64,000 nucleotides of DNA from contig JAQGDQ010000003.1 of assembly GCA_030141605.1 (NCBI GenBank), positions 1,817,501-1,881,500 of the forward strand, given 5' to 3'. This document shows, piece by piece, positions 1 through 14,755 of the stretch (the first letter of the stretch is position 1; each line of letters begins with the position of its first letter). The stretch is from Tubiluchus corallicola. Lineage: Eukaryota; Priapulida; Priapulimorpha; Priapulimorphida; Tubiluchidae. Made by a program: the position numbers and the translations under genes. The notes under the pieces are model-generated. The model was not told the origin of the DNA, ran no database searches, and saw only the letters and a list, made by a program, of their open reading frames with translations.

Positions 1-322
1 GAGATTATGCTGTCGGTGGCACAACATTGCACACGAGGTTTGCAACTTTTTGACCATCATCCGTCTTTGAATAAGCTATTAGTTTAAGATTACTATCACG
101 CATCAAAGAGACATTCTGTTATTAACTGGAAACCTACATTTGTAAATTTGATGTCTTATATGGTATGATTTTTCAGACATAAATGTTGTTTAAGTATAGT
201 AATATAATAGTAGAGTACTGAAAGTTAAGAACGGATTTTGGTTTTTAAGTAATGTTGGACGAAATTGTTTTTGCTAGATAAATTACAATTGCTGATGGTT
301 ATCTTTTCAACTTGTGTTATAG

Positions 323-2750
<2,428 letters not shown>

Positions 2751-3049
2751 AATCATTGTTTGTATACCATCATAATTATTTATGTTGTAGGGCTGTCTAG
2801 GTCCATAGATTCTAAATGTTGTTTAGAAGCCTAAACTGCAGTTAGAAGTTTCATGTAAGACTCATTGCTTGATGGGATTCAAAACTGAAATTGGCTGCAT
2901 TGTAAATTTTGACTTTACTCCTAAATAGTAGTGAATGATCATTAGTTTTTGTTCCCATGTGATTAATGAATATCAGAATAGCCTGTTACATTAGCTTGCA
3001 GACACCTCGTTTTAAATTGTTTTATATTGCAGGTTGATACATTGTTACT

Positions 3050-3055
3050 AATAAA
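3050..3055 (+). promoter_or_regulatory. Poly(A) signal AATAAA of NDUFS7
   Basis: AATAAA lies 300 bases after the NDUFS7 stop and is followed at once by an A-rich run. Another AATAAA-like string overlaps the stop codon region (2746-2752) but is too close to leave a normal 3' UTR. Role inferred from position. Confidence 0.5.
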
Positions 3056-5499
3056 TGAAAAAAAACATCGTATTGTATAAGTTTCTATTAGAAATTATTT
3101 TGTCTTTTAACCAAGTCTACAGTGGACTAATTAGTCCTGAAAAGAGTGCATAGAAGACAAATAGCACACCTTACCCAGCTAATCAAAATTTGGAAAATAA
3201 AATTCATAGGTTTCAGTTTGCTGTTTTTATACTAAATGAAAACTTCAGTTTGGTATTTAGACCTGTTGCAACTGGATTTCAGAGTGTTCATCAATTGATT
3301 TTCCCCACATTTTTCATTGTACTTACTACAGTGGACATGATGGCTGTCAAAGAACTAGGCATTTGCACTATGTTGATGTGGTCTACTACTAACCAAAGAT
3401 CTTCGTTATTATAGTATAATAAAAGAGAAATATTTTTCATGGACATCTGCTCTTTTCTGTGTTTTACGAAAACGTTACATTTCAAGAATTACATGTTTTT
3501 GAATTTACTGTAATCAATAGTGGATAAGTGATATGGCCTAATTTTTCAGCTGTCATGTCTTCCAGCTATGTTAGTGCTGTCGTGCATCGTTTATGTATGT
3601 CGGGCGAAGTATATTCAAAGCTGGTACAGTCGTGTAGGCCGTTTTTTATTTTTTTGTTTTTGAGTTGCATTTGTTCCAAAAGAAAACCACTGGATCTTGG
3701 GACTATTTTTTATCTCCTCATATTTCTTTTGGTGTGTACATGGGATTTAAATCAAAACTTGATAAAAGTGGTACTAAAGGCTAGAGCTCATCTGAAAATA
3801 CAAAAACTCTGAAACAATAACAAATTTTGTTAAATACATAATATCTTCAATTAATTGAAAATAGTACACAAAATATATAATATAATAGAGATAACAATAA
3901 CTAAACATACCATATTTAACTATCAAATTAATTGTAAATGTGCATCATCAGTGGAATGTTTACATAATATTTAATTTTGATCTTGGTTATAAATTGATTA
4001 GACAGTAATTGAATACGTGAACTGAACTATTAAATTAGGTATTTCAGTATTACCTGATGGTCTTGAATATTTAAATAAACTAGCTTAATAAGCTGCAAAA
4101 GCCGGAAATAAATTAAAAAATCATGGTCATCAATGCATGAACTTACTACACAGTGTCTTGTTTAATCTTTACCAATTCAATGATGGTAATGGCAGTAACA
4201 AGCAATTGGATACTGCGTAATATGTAATAGTGAATGATAGCCAATAAGCAGCTACATGACAGGAAATAATTGTCATCGTAACATACTTTTCCTATCGACA
4301 GATAAATGTAGAATTAGCATTTGCCGTGATGGAGATAATTATAGATGACAGACTACTGACTTTGTAACCAATTACAGCAATGGTAATCTATAGTTCAAAG
4401 ATAAACGACTCAAAGATGAAAGACTCATTCCATGTGGCAGTCCAGTGAACTTTTGAAAAAATGCATGAAAAAAGATGAACTGAACTGCACTTTCAATTGG
4501 ATTATTATCTGTTCCATCCCATTCTCATATGTATTCTCGTATACTAAAGTGTGTAAATTTTGGGAAAAACTAAAAGATAAACTATGAATGAGAAGACACT
4601 AGAAACTGGATCAAGATTTTTGTTTGTTGTATGAATTACTAAGAATCATTGGAGCTCTAGTTGGGAAACCCTTAGTTTAATAACTTTAATACACGTAAAC
4701 ATAAACTTTAAAGCCATAAACCAGCAGACTTAATTGTTAGCTGAATCAATTATTGCAAAAAGCAATAGAATCGATGGGTTTTTAGAGGATATTGATACAG
4801 ACCCTGGTTCAGTTTAAAAACATTACTCAGTTATAAGTTACTATGTTTTTTCAACAGTAGCTCATTACAAACAAGATATTACTGCTATGAGGTTAGTTAA
4901 CCAAATAATAGCATCTAATCAATGTCGCCATATTTGCTGATACAGAATGCCTTAGGACAAAGATCAATTACAATATTCCTGATGCATCTTGGAGATTACA
5001 GCAACTTAAGAAATTATAAAAAAAAGTTGGAGCACTTACAGCGTGGCTGAATTAATTATCCTGGGCTTGGGAAAACCTGTGGTGGTTTTTCTGTGATTTT
5101 TAACACACACAATACACATCAAATATTGAAATCTACTACAGTTCCACTAAGCCTGTTCAAGAATACTTGTAAAATATACATAGATTTTCAACAGTACAAA
5201 AATAGTAAGTAATCTATAAGCAAAGAGTCACAGATAAAATATAACAATAATAAAGTAATCTTGATGCTCAACAAGAAAAATCTGTTTTGCACAATTCCAA
5301 TTTTTTGTATGTAGTACATAACTCAGGATTAGTATATTAAGAAAACGATCACACAAGTATGTACTCTACTATACTATACCATGCAAGGTATAAAATAACA
5401 TTTGACAGCAAAACGAAATGATTTGAGCTTATCTTAATGAGCATGCCGCTATCGTGCACAAAGTAATTTCAACTTGAGTGCCAATAACTGAAAAACAGA
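3056..5499. other. Tail-to-tail intergenic space between NDUFS7 and OSTF1
   Basis: AT-rich sequence between two genes that converge. It must hold the OSTF1 3' UTR (reading leftward from 5500). Short open frames at 3190-3414, 3291-3485 (-) and 3528-3812 show no recognisable protein motif, no splice context and low-complexity composition. I see no RNA gene and no clear mobile element here. Confidence 0.6.
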
Positions 5500-8400
5500 T
5501 TAATCTGAATCTTCTTCCTCTCCATATTCTCCTGAATACAGGCGTGTAGATGCACCTAAACGTACACATCATACGAATGTTTTTATTAAAAGAAATAAAC
5601 AGTAGCACTTATGCATTAAAACAGCAAACTGATTTATGCTTTTTATGTAAAAAACGATGCAAAACTTAATGGGTCATTTTGTACGTGTAGCTTTAATCAT
5701 TTACTGAGGACAACAGTGGTGCTGTTTGCTTTAAAATAATAATTAAATCAGCAAGAATGGCATTGAATTTGCAATTTCGTCAGACATTTATTAATTAAAC
5801 ACTCATCTGCAATTTAATCAGACAGTTTAATTAAGAAAGAAAAATGATAATCTAATATTGCAGTATATTAGAGCCTACATATACTGCATTTCAGAACTGC
5901 AATGTAAAAAATAATATAGAATGGCTTTGGTACTTACTTGCATGTCTCAAAATGGCTTGAGATTGAACATCTTTTGCAAGATCCATAGCAGTCTTCTTCT
6001 CGTTATTCTTGATGGTTACATCAGCACCTTCATTAACAGAGACAAACTGTCAAACAACTGTTTCTTATGACAGACGTAAAGCATAATTTTTTCCTAATCA
6101 TGCTGAATACGTCTGTAGTACATAGTCTATAAAATTTTAAACTGCTGTCTGTTAAAGCAGTCCATTATATAGCATCTCATGTAAGTCTATTAGTTCACAT
6201 CGTTTTACATAACAATTCTGCAATGTCATTTTTAAACTTAATGAAAATGCCTACAGTTATTATACTATCATTGCAATTAGAACAACTCGGAAAACAAGCA
6301 GCAAATGGTTTCAGAAAGTTCTTACCACTGTCACACCACCAAACACCACAACAACACCAACAAAAACACACAAAACAAACAAAAACACATTAAAATAATA
6401 AAACTTCCATCCATTATTTTCCACCCAAGACTGGAAATAGCATTTGCTTTAATTGTTGTTCTTTTTGTTCTCGTGGACAGTTAAGCCATGGTTTGGAGAT
6501 CATGGTTTGCTTGGTTCACATTGTATGCTGGATTCTGGGGTGTTATAGCGCATATGTTTCTAACCTGCAGAAGTCAGAGTGCTTTTCCCGTATAATGAAA
6601 CACTAACATAAAATATGATATTTTTGCTCAGTTTGCATGCTTTGCTTGTCTAAGCATTCTGACAAAACTTCGTCAATAGACCTCATCGTATTAAAAATGT
6701 GTAAACACAGATAACTTCACAATTACACAAATTAACATTTGCACCACATCGGCATGGCCTTTATAAGCAGCTGCATGCAAGGCAGTATCACCAAGTTTGT
6801 TCTGAAAAACACAGCATAGTAGTAGCAAACTGTGGTAAAAACTATTGCTATCGTTAAAATAATAAAACTTCCATCCATTATTTTCCACCTAAGACTGGAA
6901 ATAGCATTTGCTTTAATTGTTGTTCTTTTTGTTCTCGTGGACAGTTAAGCCATGGTTTGGAGATCATGGTTTGCTTGGTTCACATTGTATGCTGGATTCT
7001 GGGGTGTTATAGCGCATATGTTTCTAACCTGCAGAAGTCAGAGTGCTTTTCCCGTATAATGAAACACTAACATAAAATATGATATTTTTGCTCAGTTTGC
7101 ATGCTTTGCTTGTCTAAGCATTCTGACAAAACTTCGTCAATAGACCTCATCGTATTAAAAATGTGTAAACACAGATAACTTCACAATTACACAAATGGTA
7201 TACTACATATGTACCAGATTTTTTTTAAATCAGTGTCGAAAAATTCGTGATCAACTCATGGTTAAAAGTAAAACATCAAAAACAGTATTCAAAATACGCT
7301 CATCTTTAAAAAACAGTTATTGAGCAAATGACTTAAAAAGCATAATTGTATAATAGTTACATATTCATTCGTTTAAGTCATCTTTAGATAATTACAAGTC
7401 AAGTACAGATTTGTTTATAGCTGTTTTTGAAATACTATAGTGTAGTCGTAGTTGCTCACTAACTTGTACATACCTGTGTATTAACTTGAACATTTTTTGC
7501 TTGTAAAAGGATATGAACACAATCAGCATGTCCAGCATGTGATGCCCAATACAAAGCAGTTGAATGTGATTTGTCCAGACCATTTACAGATACCTAAGTT
7601 CAGCAAAGCATTAACAAGAAGTTTATACACATTATCAATAAATAACAAATAGTAATTAAAAACAAGCTTAGAGCATAAATAACTTGTGACGTTTTATTGA
7701 TAAATTAGCAACAAGACCCTCTCAAAAATGAGGTTTATTAGTAGTAAAATCAGAGAGAGAAAGCACAATATACATTTACTTGATATGATAATAATGAAAA
7801 GCAAGGCCTTGCAAAAAAAATTTTGCGCAAAATTAAAACAGTGCAAAAGTGTAATATGACAAATGCTACCATCAATGCCTGGTTAATGATGATAATGCAC
7901 AAGCACCTTATGTACTGTTTGGCAGAAAAATGGATGTAACAGCAACGAGTAATGGATCTATACTGGCATTCCGTATTTTCTCAATGACAATTCATAAAAC
8001 TTACAACTTTGTTCAGTGCAGGTATTTTCTAGAACCCGTGATAGTTGCAAATATCAATTTTTTTTCTAGAGACTGCTAACTAAAATTAGATGAATAATTA
8101 GGTGTAATACCCTGTTATACAAGCATTCCCGGATAGCATCAGTATTTCCACGCTTTGACGCCTCATGAAGTGGATTCAAAACTTCTTCAGTGCTTTCTTC
8201 GACTACAAAACGAAAACAGCATTTAGTTGACTGCCAACTTTGTCTAAAAATAAAGTTGGAAACTATAATTAAACCTTCTATAACAGACTCCTCTAGACTT
8301 CAGGTGCAAAAGATAAATGACAAATTACATACCATAATTCTCTGGAATAAGACCAACTCTGTTTCCACATTTAGCATTCCACCAGCCAGGTTCAGATTTG

Positions 8401-10743
8401 TCCATAATATAAAGAGTGTCACCTTCATCAAATGACAATTCATCGGGCTGAAAAAAATGAACACCATTGTAAAGCAAAAAAAATCTTAATGAAACAGACC
8501 TACCAGTACGTGACTGGGAAAGCAAAGCAGCTACTTTGCAACAAGTGAAAACAAGAACAGCAAATAATCCATTTTACCATGTTCGACATTTGCACATTTT
8601 GCAGAATTATAAACTATGCTGTTTGGTGTAATTAGTCTGTGTAAATAATTATTCTGTGCGGAAAAATAGTCTCAAACAGACTAATTTTAAAGTGCACGTT
8701 TTGTGTCTTTTTCCAGTATTTAATTAGTCTGTGTTGCACTGTGTAGTGCAGGTCTAGAACATATGAAACAAACGATAAATGCTCAGCAAGACAAACACTG
8801 GTTGACTTTTCGCAGGAAGGCAATGATATGCACTGGCCTGGTGCTGGATGCGGACTGCAAATGTAACGGAGTTGCAAGAAGCCATAGCAAAATACCAAGA
8901 CGAGTTCAATAGCAAGCTGGTTAATGAAGAAACTTCTAACTCCAAGGTTGAGTCTGCTTAAGAAGATTCCAATTGAAAAGCAAAACATTGTTACTGTCAC
9001 TTGAATTTCATTGGACACAAACTCCAAATTGGAGTGAAAAAAATTGTATGGAATCAGTCTATGTGGAAAATTAGTCTAACACAGTCTAATTTTGATATTA
9101 ACGCACATTGAAAAGTTGGTTTTAAAATTAGTCTCACACAGACTAGTTACACTAAACAGTGTATTTCAAACTGCAGGCATTACCTTGCATTCACAGTTAC
9201 TTAATAAAGTTTTGCTGTCCCTCAAAAGATAATTTTCTAGTTTTCTGCTAAAAATCAAATCTGAAAACTTACCTGCTGAGCAACATACTTATATTTTGCT
9301 TTAACGACCTTCACTTGTCCTAAAAAGTAAATACTTTTAACAAATAAGTTCATATAGCACTATTCTTATAGTTCATATAGTTACGAATTTGATAGGACTC
9401 ATTTCAGTCAAGATGCAACTTTTCTCTGGCCTTTTCATTCTCTCACTCTCTCTCCCTCTTTCTCTCCATCCGTTCCTCTTTCCCTTCTCTATTTCTTTCC
9501 TTTCTTTCTCTTTCTCTCCTTGCAACCTCTACTATCAGACAGACTTTTTATTATAGTCATAGCTTTGAACCCTTATCTTCATACTTAGGGTGGTCATTTG
9601 CTTTGTTTAGGGTAATTTGTACAAACTTAGTGCCAAGCAATTTTGTACTTCAGTTTACAAGCAGACTTTGTTACAGTTTTAAACTCTTGCCACTAAACAT
9701 CTCTGAAATCCTTGTTTGATTTTATAAAAATTGTTCCACATCTTTTAATTCTCAATTGATTAAAGATAAGAAACTGGAATTTTGTAAGTTTTTTCGGTAT
9801 ACACTATTTATTTGCGATGTCTAAAAACAGAGAAAATGCAAGTTTGCAGCACATTAGAAAAACTAGACAGATAAAACACATGTGACAAATAGCTATTTCA
9901 GGCATCACAGGTATACTGATATGATAAAAAATCATTACCTATTTCCAATGGGGACCTAACACATAAATAATACATTAATGCACGGATCTATAACAGTTCA
10001 CTAAAATTGTAACAGCAATGAGGTAAGTGGGTAAATGACAAGAAACAATTAGAAGGCCAGAGCACAGAGAGAAGCACTATTTGGATTTCTTGCTATTTCT
10101 ATAAAAACAGTCAACCGGAAACGCATTTATACAAACTGAAAACATCCCAGATTTTATCATGTAAAATTTTGGACATCATATGGTAAAATTTATAGCTCAG
10201 TTTCACATACATTCCAAATTTACAACATTTATAAAATACAGCTAAGTGTAATAACTTTTAAAAGTTAAAAGATTATCATAAATATGTTTAGAACTTTTTC
10301 TTTCTAATCAAGTAACTTTCCTTTTGTTCAGATTAGGCTTTAATCTGTTAATATGAAAGACCTCCCTTATTAAATCCCATAATACCATAATAATATTATA
10401 ATAAATTATTAATAAGCTTTTGTTTAGAATGACAACTCTATTAATCCGGTGAAAATGTTAGCAGATTAATTTAATTTAATGTAATTTGTTTCAACAAATA
10501 ACGAACAGCTTAACAACGAATAACTTAAAAATGTCAGATTGCTACAAAAATTCTTTACGCGTGACTGATGTACCCAAGGCAGTGCAAAAAACTAGGGTTT
10601 GTATATTGATTTATAATGATCGTAAGTCCCGAAATATCAACGTGAGCTTTTTGGTTTGGATAATTGAGTTTCTATTATAACATATCACTGGTACCTGGTT
10701 TGGCCACAGGCCTTGGCGGAGCTGCTCTTACAGGAGCCGACAT
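5500..10743 (-). CDS. OSTF1: Osteoclast-stimulating factor 1-like SH3/ankyrin adaptor
   Basis: Cytoplasmic SH3-plus-ankyrin adaptor. Eight coding exons on the minus strand: 10743-10695, 9319-9273, 8447-8333, 8202-8111, 7593-7474, 6801-6727, 6046-5938 and 5555-5500. Phases agree at every junction and give 663 nt, 220 residues (human protein 214). Start is [12 protein letters not shown], a proline-rich N-terminus. The SH3 domain spans about residues 18-75, with AKYKY in the ALYDY position, the acidic RT loop, the WW pair (SEPGWWNAK) and GLIPENY. Ankyrin repeats follow: [11 protein letters not shown] (exon 4), [15 protein letters not shown] (exon 5), [17 protein letters not shown] (exon 6) and [14 protein letters not shown] (exon 7). 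The acidic tail ends GEEEDSD, matching the family's DDEDSD end. Oddity: between ankyrin helices VVQML and NEGAD there are five extra residues (IC from the exon 6 end, FVS from the exon 7 start), exactly where a 343-bp duplication begins. The exon 6 donor (TGT then GTAATT) is therefore the least certain junction. Confidence 0.95.
6390..6732. repeat. 343-bp duplication, copy 1 (3' side of OSTF1 exon 6)
   Basis: Bases 6390-6732 recur at 6854-7196 in the same orientation, offset by 464. By eye I see one substitution (cacccaagac here, cacctaagac in the other copy). The right edge at 6732 abuts the TTA codon of OSTF1 exon 6, so the exon's last two codons and its splice donor lie inside this copy. 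An (AC/A)-rich low-complexity tract (6338-6390) borders the left edge. Confidence 0.9.
6854..7196. repeat. 343-bp duplication, copy 2 (5' side of OSTF1 exon 6)
   Basis: Second copy of the 6390-6732 segment, inside OSTF1 intron 5. The two copies bracket 121 unique bases (6733-6853) that hold the ankyrin exon. Near identity means a very recent event, or an artefact of joining two haplotypes. Confidence 0.9.
8619..9159. mobile_element. Non-autonomous TIR element in OSTF1 intron 2
   Basis: The left end reads CTGTTTGGTGTAATTAGTCT and the right end, reverse-complemented, reads CTGTTTAGTGTAACTAGTCT, a terminal inverted repeat of about 23 bp with two mismatches. Subterminal AATTAGTCTGTG and AGTCTAACACAG blocks are repeated in both orientations at each end. 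Length is about 541 bp. No transposase was found. A clear target duplication is not visible; TG on both sides is possible. Minus-strand frames of 131 and 63 codons inside it lack recognisable motifs. On the plus strand a coding-like stretch begins at about 8847. Confidence 0.65.
9421..9521. repeat. Pyrimidine-rich simple sequence (CT/TTTC)n
   Basis: About 100 bases almost purely of T and C on the plus strand in OSTF1 intron 1. It is purine-rich on the transcribed sense strand of that gene. No coding or protein motif. Confidence 0.85.
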
Positions 10744-11824
10744 CTGTACCTTTAAAAAAAATAGTAACTGAAAATAACAGATCTATAACTAAATCAAAAT
10801 CAGGAGAAAAGAAGAATGTGAAGACATGGTTTGCACTTTATCAATGAGCGATATTATGTGTCTGTTAATGTTAATTTATTCATCTCTAGATGAATTCACC
10901 AATTTACTATCAATTTGGTAAAAAGCAGTTTAGCAGAAAAGGATTTATTGCAAACTTTTAAATGGAAAAATTTACCTTTGACATTATTAAACTCAGCTGT
11001 ATATTAAGGAAAGACAACAGTAGTCACAGCGTGTGTTTAGTGAGGGAAGTTAAGCTATGATAGCCTGGCTAGCAAATGGAAGGCAAATTATAATAGTTAC
11101 TTCTAGGCAGTTTCACGTGCCAAACTTTTCTAGCTACTTTTCTGGCACATACATCCAGAAGTCGCTAAGATACATTTGCCCACCTCTCATTTTAGTTTAC
11201 TTCTTTACATACAGTAAACAACGAAATTATATAACCTTTAGGTTTTCACTATTAGCCCAAAAGGAATTTTGTTCTTTTGTTTACAGCAAATAAACGAATA
11301 AAAACAAAAATCACTACCCGTATTAACAACAATAAAATCAAAAGATTAAATTAAGTACTGCTGATACGAAAATGACACATCTTCTTAGGTATGAGTCAAA
11401 GTTAATTAAGACATTATCATCACTATTATCAATTGTTAAATTTTTCTGCCTATAAGTAAATTTGAATTTTTTAAGTGATACAGGTTTACTAGTAAGCTAT
11501 AAAATATTCCAGATTTGTTATACAGTAAGATAACAAAAATTAATTTTGCCTAGTGCTATGGCGTCTATATACTTACCCTAATTGGATTTTGAAAGAAGTT
11601 TGGAAACTAATTGTTATTAGTTTTATCTGCATGTAACAAATGCATGAAAACTGTTATATTCAAATCTACTAGGTGAGCTAATAGTAAGATAGTGTTCGCT
11701 TTAAAATACTGACTATGGCATGGGTGTGTTTGCTCAAGTTATAAAGAAATCTAACAAATTTGTGTAGTAATGTTAAGTTATAGGATTTAATTTTGCTTTA
11801 TAATTATAATATCATTTATATTCC
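10744..11824. promoter_or_regulatory. Upstream region of OSTF1
   Basis: This is the stretch upstream of the OSTF1 start codon up to the first LINE fragment. A polypyrimidine/A-rich patch sits just before the ATG, but no TATA box at a sensible distance and no CpG cluster stand out. The promoter is expected here by position only. The open frame 11057-11293 has no recognisable content. Confidence 0.3.
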
Positions 11825-13165
11825 AGATTATGTTTCTTCCAATATAAGTATGTTTGTAGATGATATTAAATTATTTAGAGAAATCAAGTCAGAGTTTGAC
11901 TATGCAGTGCTTCAGCTTGACTTTAATTCTGTTCGGACTATTCTAATCAGTGCCTTTTGCACATGAAGCCTGTTACGTGTGCACTGTTCCGTATGAGAAG
12001 TTATGTTAGTTATAATTAAGCAATAAATAATGGCAGTCTTTGAGGTTTAAAGACCAAGGAGTGATCATGTCTAGTCATTTGAAGTTTAATATCATATTGA
12101 TAATTAGAAAAGGAAGCCAGCAGACGTATTGGTATGATAAAAAGCAAAATACAGTGCAGAGATTGTTCTGTCATTTTGCTTTTATATAAAAGTTTGGTCT
12201 GTCCTTTGTTGGAATATGCTGCTGTTGTATGGTTGCCACAGCATATTACATATATTCAATGCCTTGAAGCAATTCAGAAGCATTGTGTTCACTTGGCGAA
12301 TGACATTCATTTATCGTCTCAAAGTTCTATGTCTTCTCTAGAACAAAGATGTAGTACTACTGAAATGGCAAATGCACATAAGATTTTGAATGGTGATACT
12401 ATACTGCGGTTAACTGAATTCTTTTTCAGACCCTTTCATTGGCTTTGCAGACATCCTAATAAAGTATAGAAAACATTTGTCCGTTATATTTTTGACCACA
12501 GAGATGTCATATGGAATCCATCTAGACTGAATGCAATCAGCAAAGTGGAATCTGTTCAATGTACAGCTACAAAATTAGTTTCTAGCATGAGACGTCTAAC
12601 GTATTCAGAACGGATGAGAAATTTGGAAATCCCTTTACTGAGATTTCGAAAAAGAGGTGATTTGATCTTGATGTTTCGTATCAAGAACAATCTGACTAAA
12701 CTACAGCCTGGTCATTTTTTTGCTAATAATCTATGAGGTACTTGATAAAAAGGTTATTAAACCCAGATGCATAGACATAGACTATAGAATGCAAATAGAC
12801 TATGATTGCTACAATTATTAATTAATCAGGATAAATTATGAATAAGGCAAAGAGTTAGGGGGTGCAGGAGAAAGGGTAGCGAAAAGTCAATTGGTCATCA
12901 AGTCATCTACTCTTCTCGGGTTAGTGTAAATTGTAAAAAAATTGTAACGCTGCTAATTATACAGTGTAATATAATTATGAGGTACAATGAGAAATGCAGA
13001 AACAGGAACAGATTTATGTTTAGGACTGTCAATGATTGGAATTATTAAATACTATGTGCCACTGATGCTTCACACTTAAGTCACAACTGGATCAGTATTG
13101 GAAGAACCATCCTGAAATGTGTCACGACCCATTTCTGCCTGAATGGACTCTATTAGCGAAGAATT
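11825..13165 (+). mobile_element. Degenerate LINE (non-LTR retrotransposon) fragment, reverse transcriptase 3' half
   Basis: Broken frames in order give hallmarks of a CR1/L2-type reverse transcriptase C-terminal half. MFVDDIKLFREI at about 11850 is the catalytic FxDD box. KDQGVIMSSHLKFN follows near 12050, then LLYKSLVCPLLEYAAVVW (12180-12235), CTATKLVSSMRRLTYSERM (12558-12618) and LDQYWKNHPEM near 13090. Stops and frame changes between these blocks show it is dead. The 5' two thirds (endonuclease and RT fingers) are missing, the usual result of 5' truncation. Family assignment rests on motif order. Confidence 0.8.
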
Positions 13166-14150
13166 AAAGACCTGACTATATCCCACAATGGCATAGTATT
13201 AACAGTTACATCGTTTAACCGGATCCACAACGTTATGTGTACAATCAAGTAACAACCATGGGCAAAAAGCTATTACTCGTCCAAATCATCGATGGTAATT
13301 TAATTTGTTTTTTAAATTATCTTTGGAAATTAACTGTAGCCATAATGTAAGAAAATAACTGATGGTTTCGTGATAATTTCCATTTTTTCAACTACCTGTT
13401 AGTCAATAACCGTTTTGTTCATTCTGACAAAAAACAATAGCACACTTCTTAATAATAAACTCTGAGGAGTTTTAGTTTTAGTCAAGATTTCCCATACTAC
13501 TCTACAAGTTGTTGTGAATTGGCGAAGTTCGTAAAGTTTTTTGTAGAGGTTTACTTCTTGAACGTGACATTCACTTTGGAATTTTTATTATGTTAACCGA
13601 AATGCAATAGTGGAATGGATGTTTTATAATGCATGTAAAATTTGGTCCAGTGTTAAATGTTTTAATACCATTGCTATTTTCGTAACATTAATATTGAATT
13701 ATTATAATTAATAATATTAAATTGTTAATTATGTTTTTCGGTTATGATATTTTATTGATTTTGTATGTTTTATAATTGCTTCACGATCAATGCTGAAATT
13801 AAGTTAAATGACTTAAACCTATAACGTATGCCTCTGTTGCATACTTCTGACAAACTATGTCTATATATTATAGTATCTGTATGGCTATACCATAATTTTA
13901 GACACATCAAGAAAAACACAGCAAAGACACTAAGTAGGACGTTGAGACTTGCTTGACATTCCCGTGTACGGCCTTGGCATATACTACCTCACCGTGTACC
14001 ACAGCAGCACTGCATTGCACGGTGAAGCAGCATACTATCCCGCTGGAGTAGACAGGGCTGTTGAGCAAGCACAAACATCCCATGTAATATTGCACTAAAC
14101 ACACCAAACTGAGATATTGATCACTGACGAGACTACTAGCACAGCTACAG
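13166..14150. other. Spacer between LINE fragment and fold-back element
   Basis: AT-rich sequence with no gene, RNA or clear repeat recognised. The 66-codon minus-strand frame at 13907-14107 has no motif and is not supported. Confidence 0.5.
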
Positions 14151-14750
14151 GTACACGATGATACTATCTTTTAGATCGTATCGCTAACACCACCATCTGT
14201 TAGAAGAGAGAATACAAGCACGTAGGGAAGATTAGAGGGGTAAAAAGCTATCATTTATGTTGAACCACCATTAACACTGTAAGCCTATATAATGAAAGCA
14301 CAGCAGCACAGCTATGGCACCTTTTGTCCAAAAGAGAGAGCAGCAACAATGACGACCTTAAAAAAATTTTCACACTGCTCACACACTCTTTTGCTATTTC
14401 GCTGTTATATCAGTTTACATTGTTTACTGATCTCCACTTTGTATATTAATCCTGGCTTGTCATTCAGCATGAATCTCACTTTCTGTGTAAATATGATGTC
14501 ATTGTTTTTTGATTATAGCTGATATATGGCTTCCAGTTTACACAGCTGAACTTTTGGCTTAATGGAAAACATGTGTATGATGTAGTCCTTGTAGGTGCTT
14601 TCCTTATTTAGGCTCACAGTGTTGATAGTGGTTCAGCATAAATAGTCACTTTTTAACCGTCTAATCTTCTCTGGGTGCTTTACTTGTATCCTGTCTTCTA
14701 ACAGATGGTGGTGTTAGCAATATAATGTGGAAGATAGTATCACCATGTAC
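14151..14750. mobile_element. Fold-back (long inverted repeat) element
   Basis: Bases 14151-14301 and 14595-14750 are inverted copies of each other, roughly 80 percent alike with small indels. Matching blocks include GCTAACACCACCATCTGTTA, GAAGATTAGA with GTTAAAAAG or GGTAAAAAG, and AACACTGT with GAAAGCAC. The 293-base centre contains short frames only. The outer right edge is six bases from the stop codon of the LINE at 14756. The moderate divergence points to an old element. Confidence 0.75.
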
Positions 14751-14755
14751 ATGTA

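Noticed and set aside
6338-6390. Possible extra low-complexity element left of the 343-bp duplication
   Set aside because: A simple AC/A-rich tract that is not repeated on the other side of the exon, so not part of the duplicated unit.
8632-9027. 131-codon minus-strand frame
   Set aside because: It lies wholly inside the TIR element, spans one of its ends and shows no conserved protein motif.
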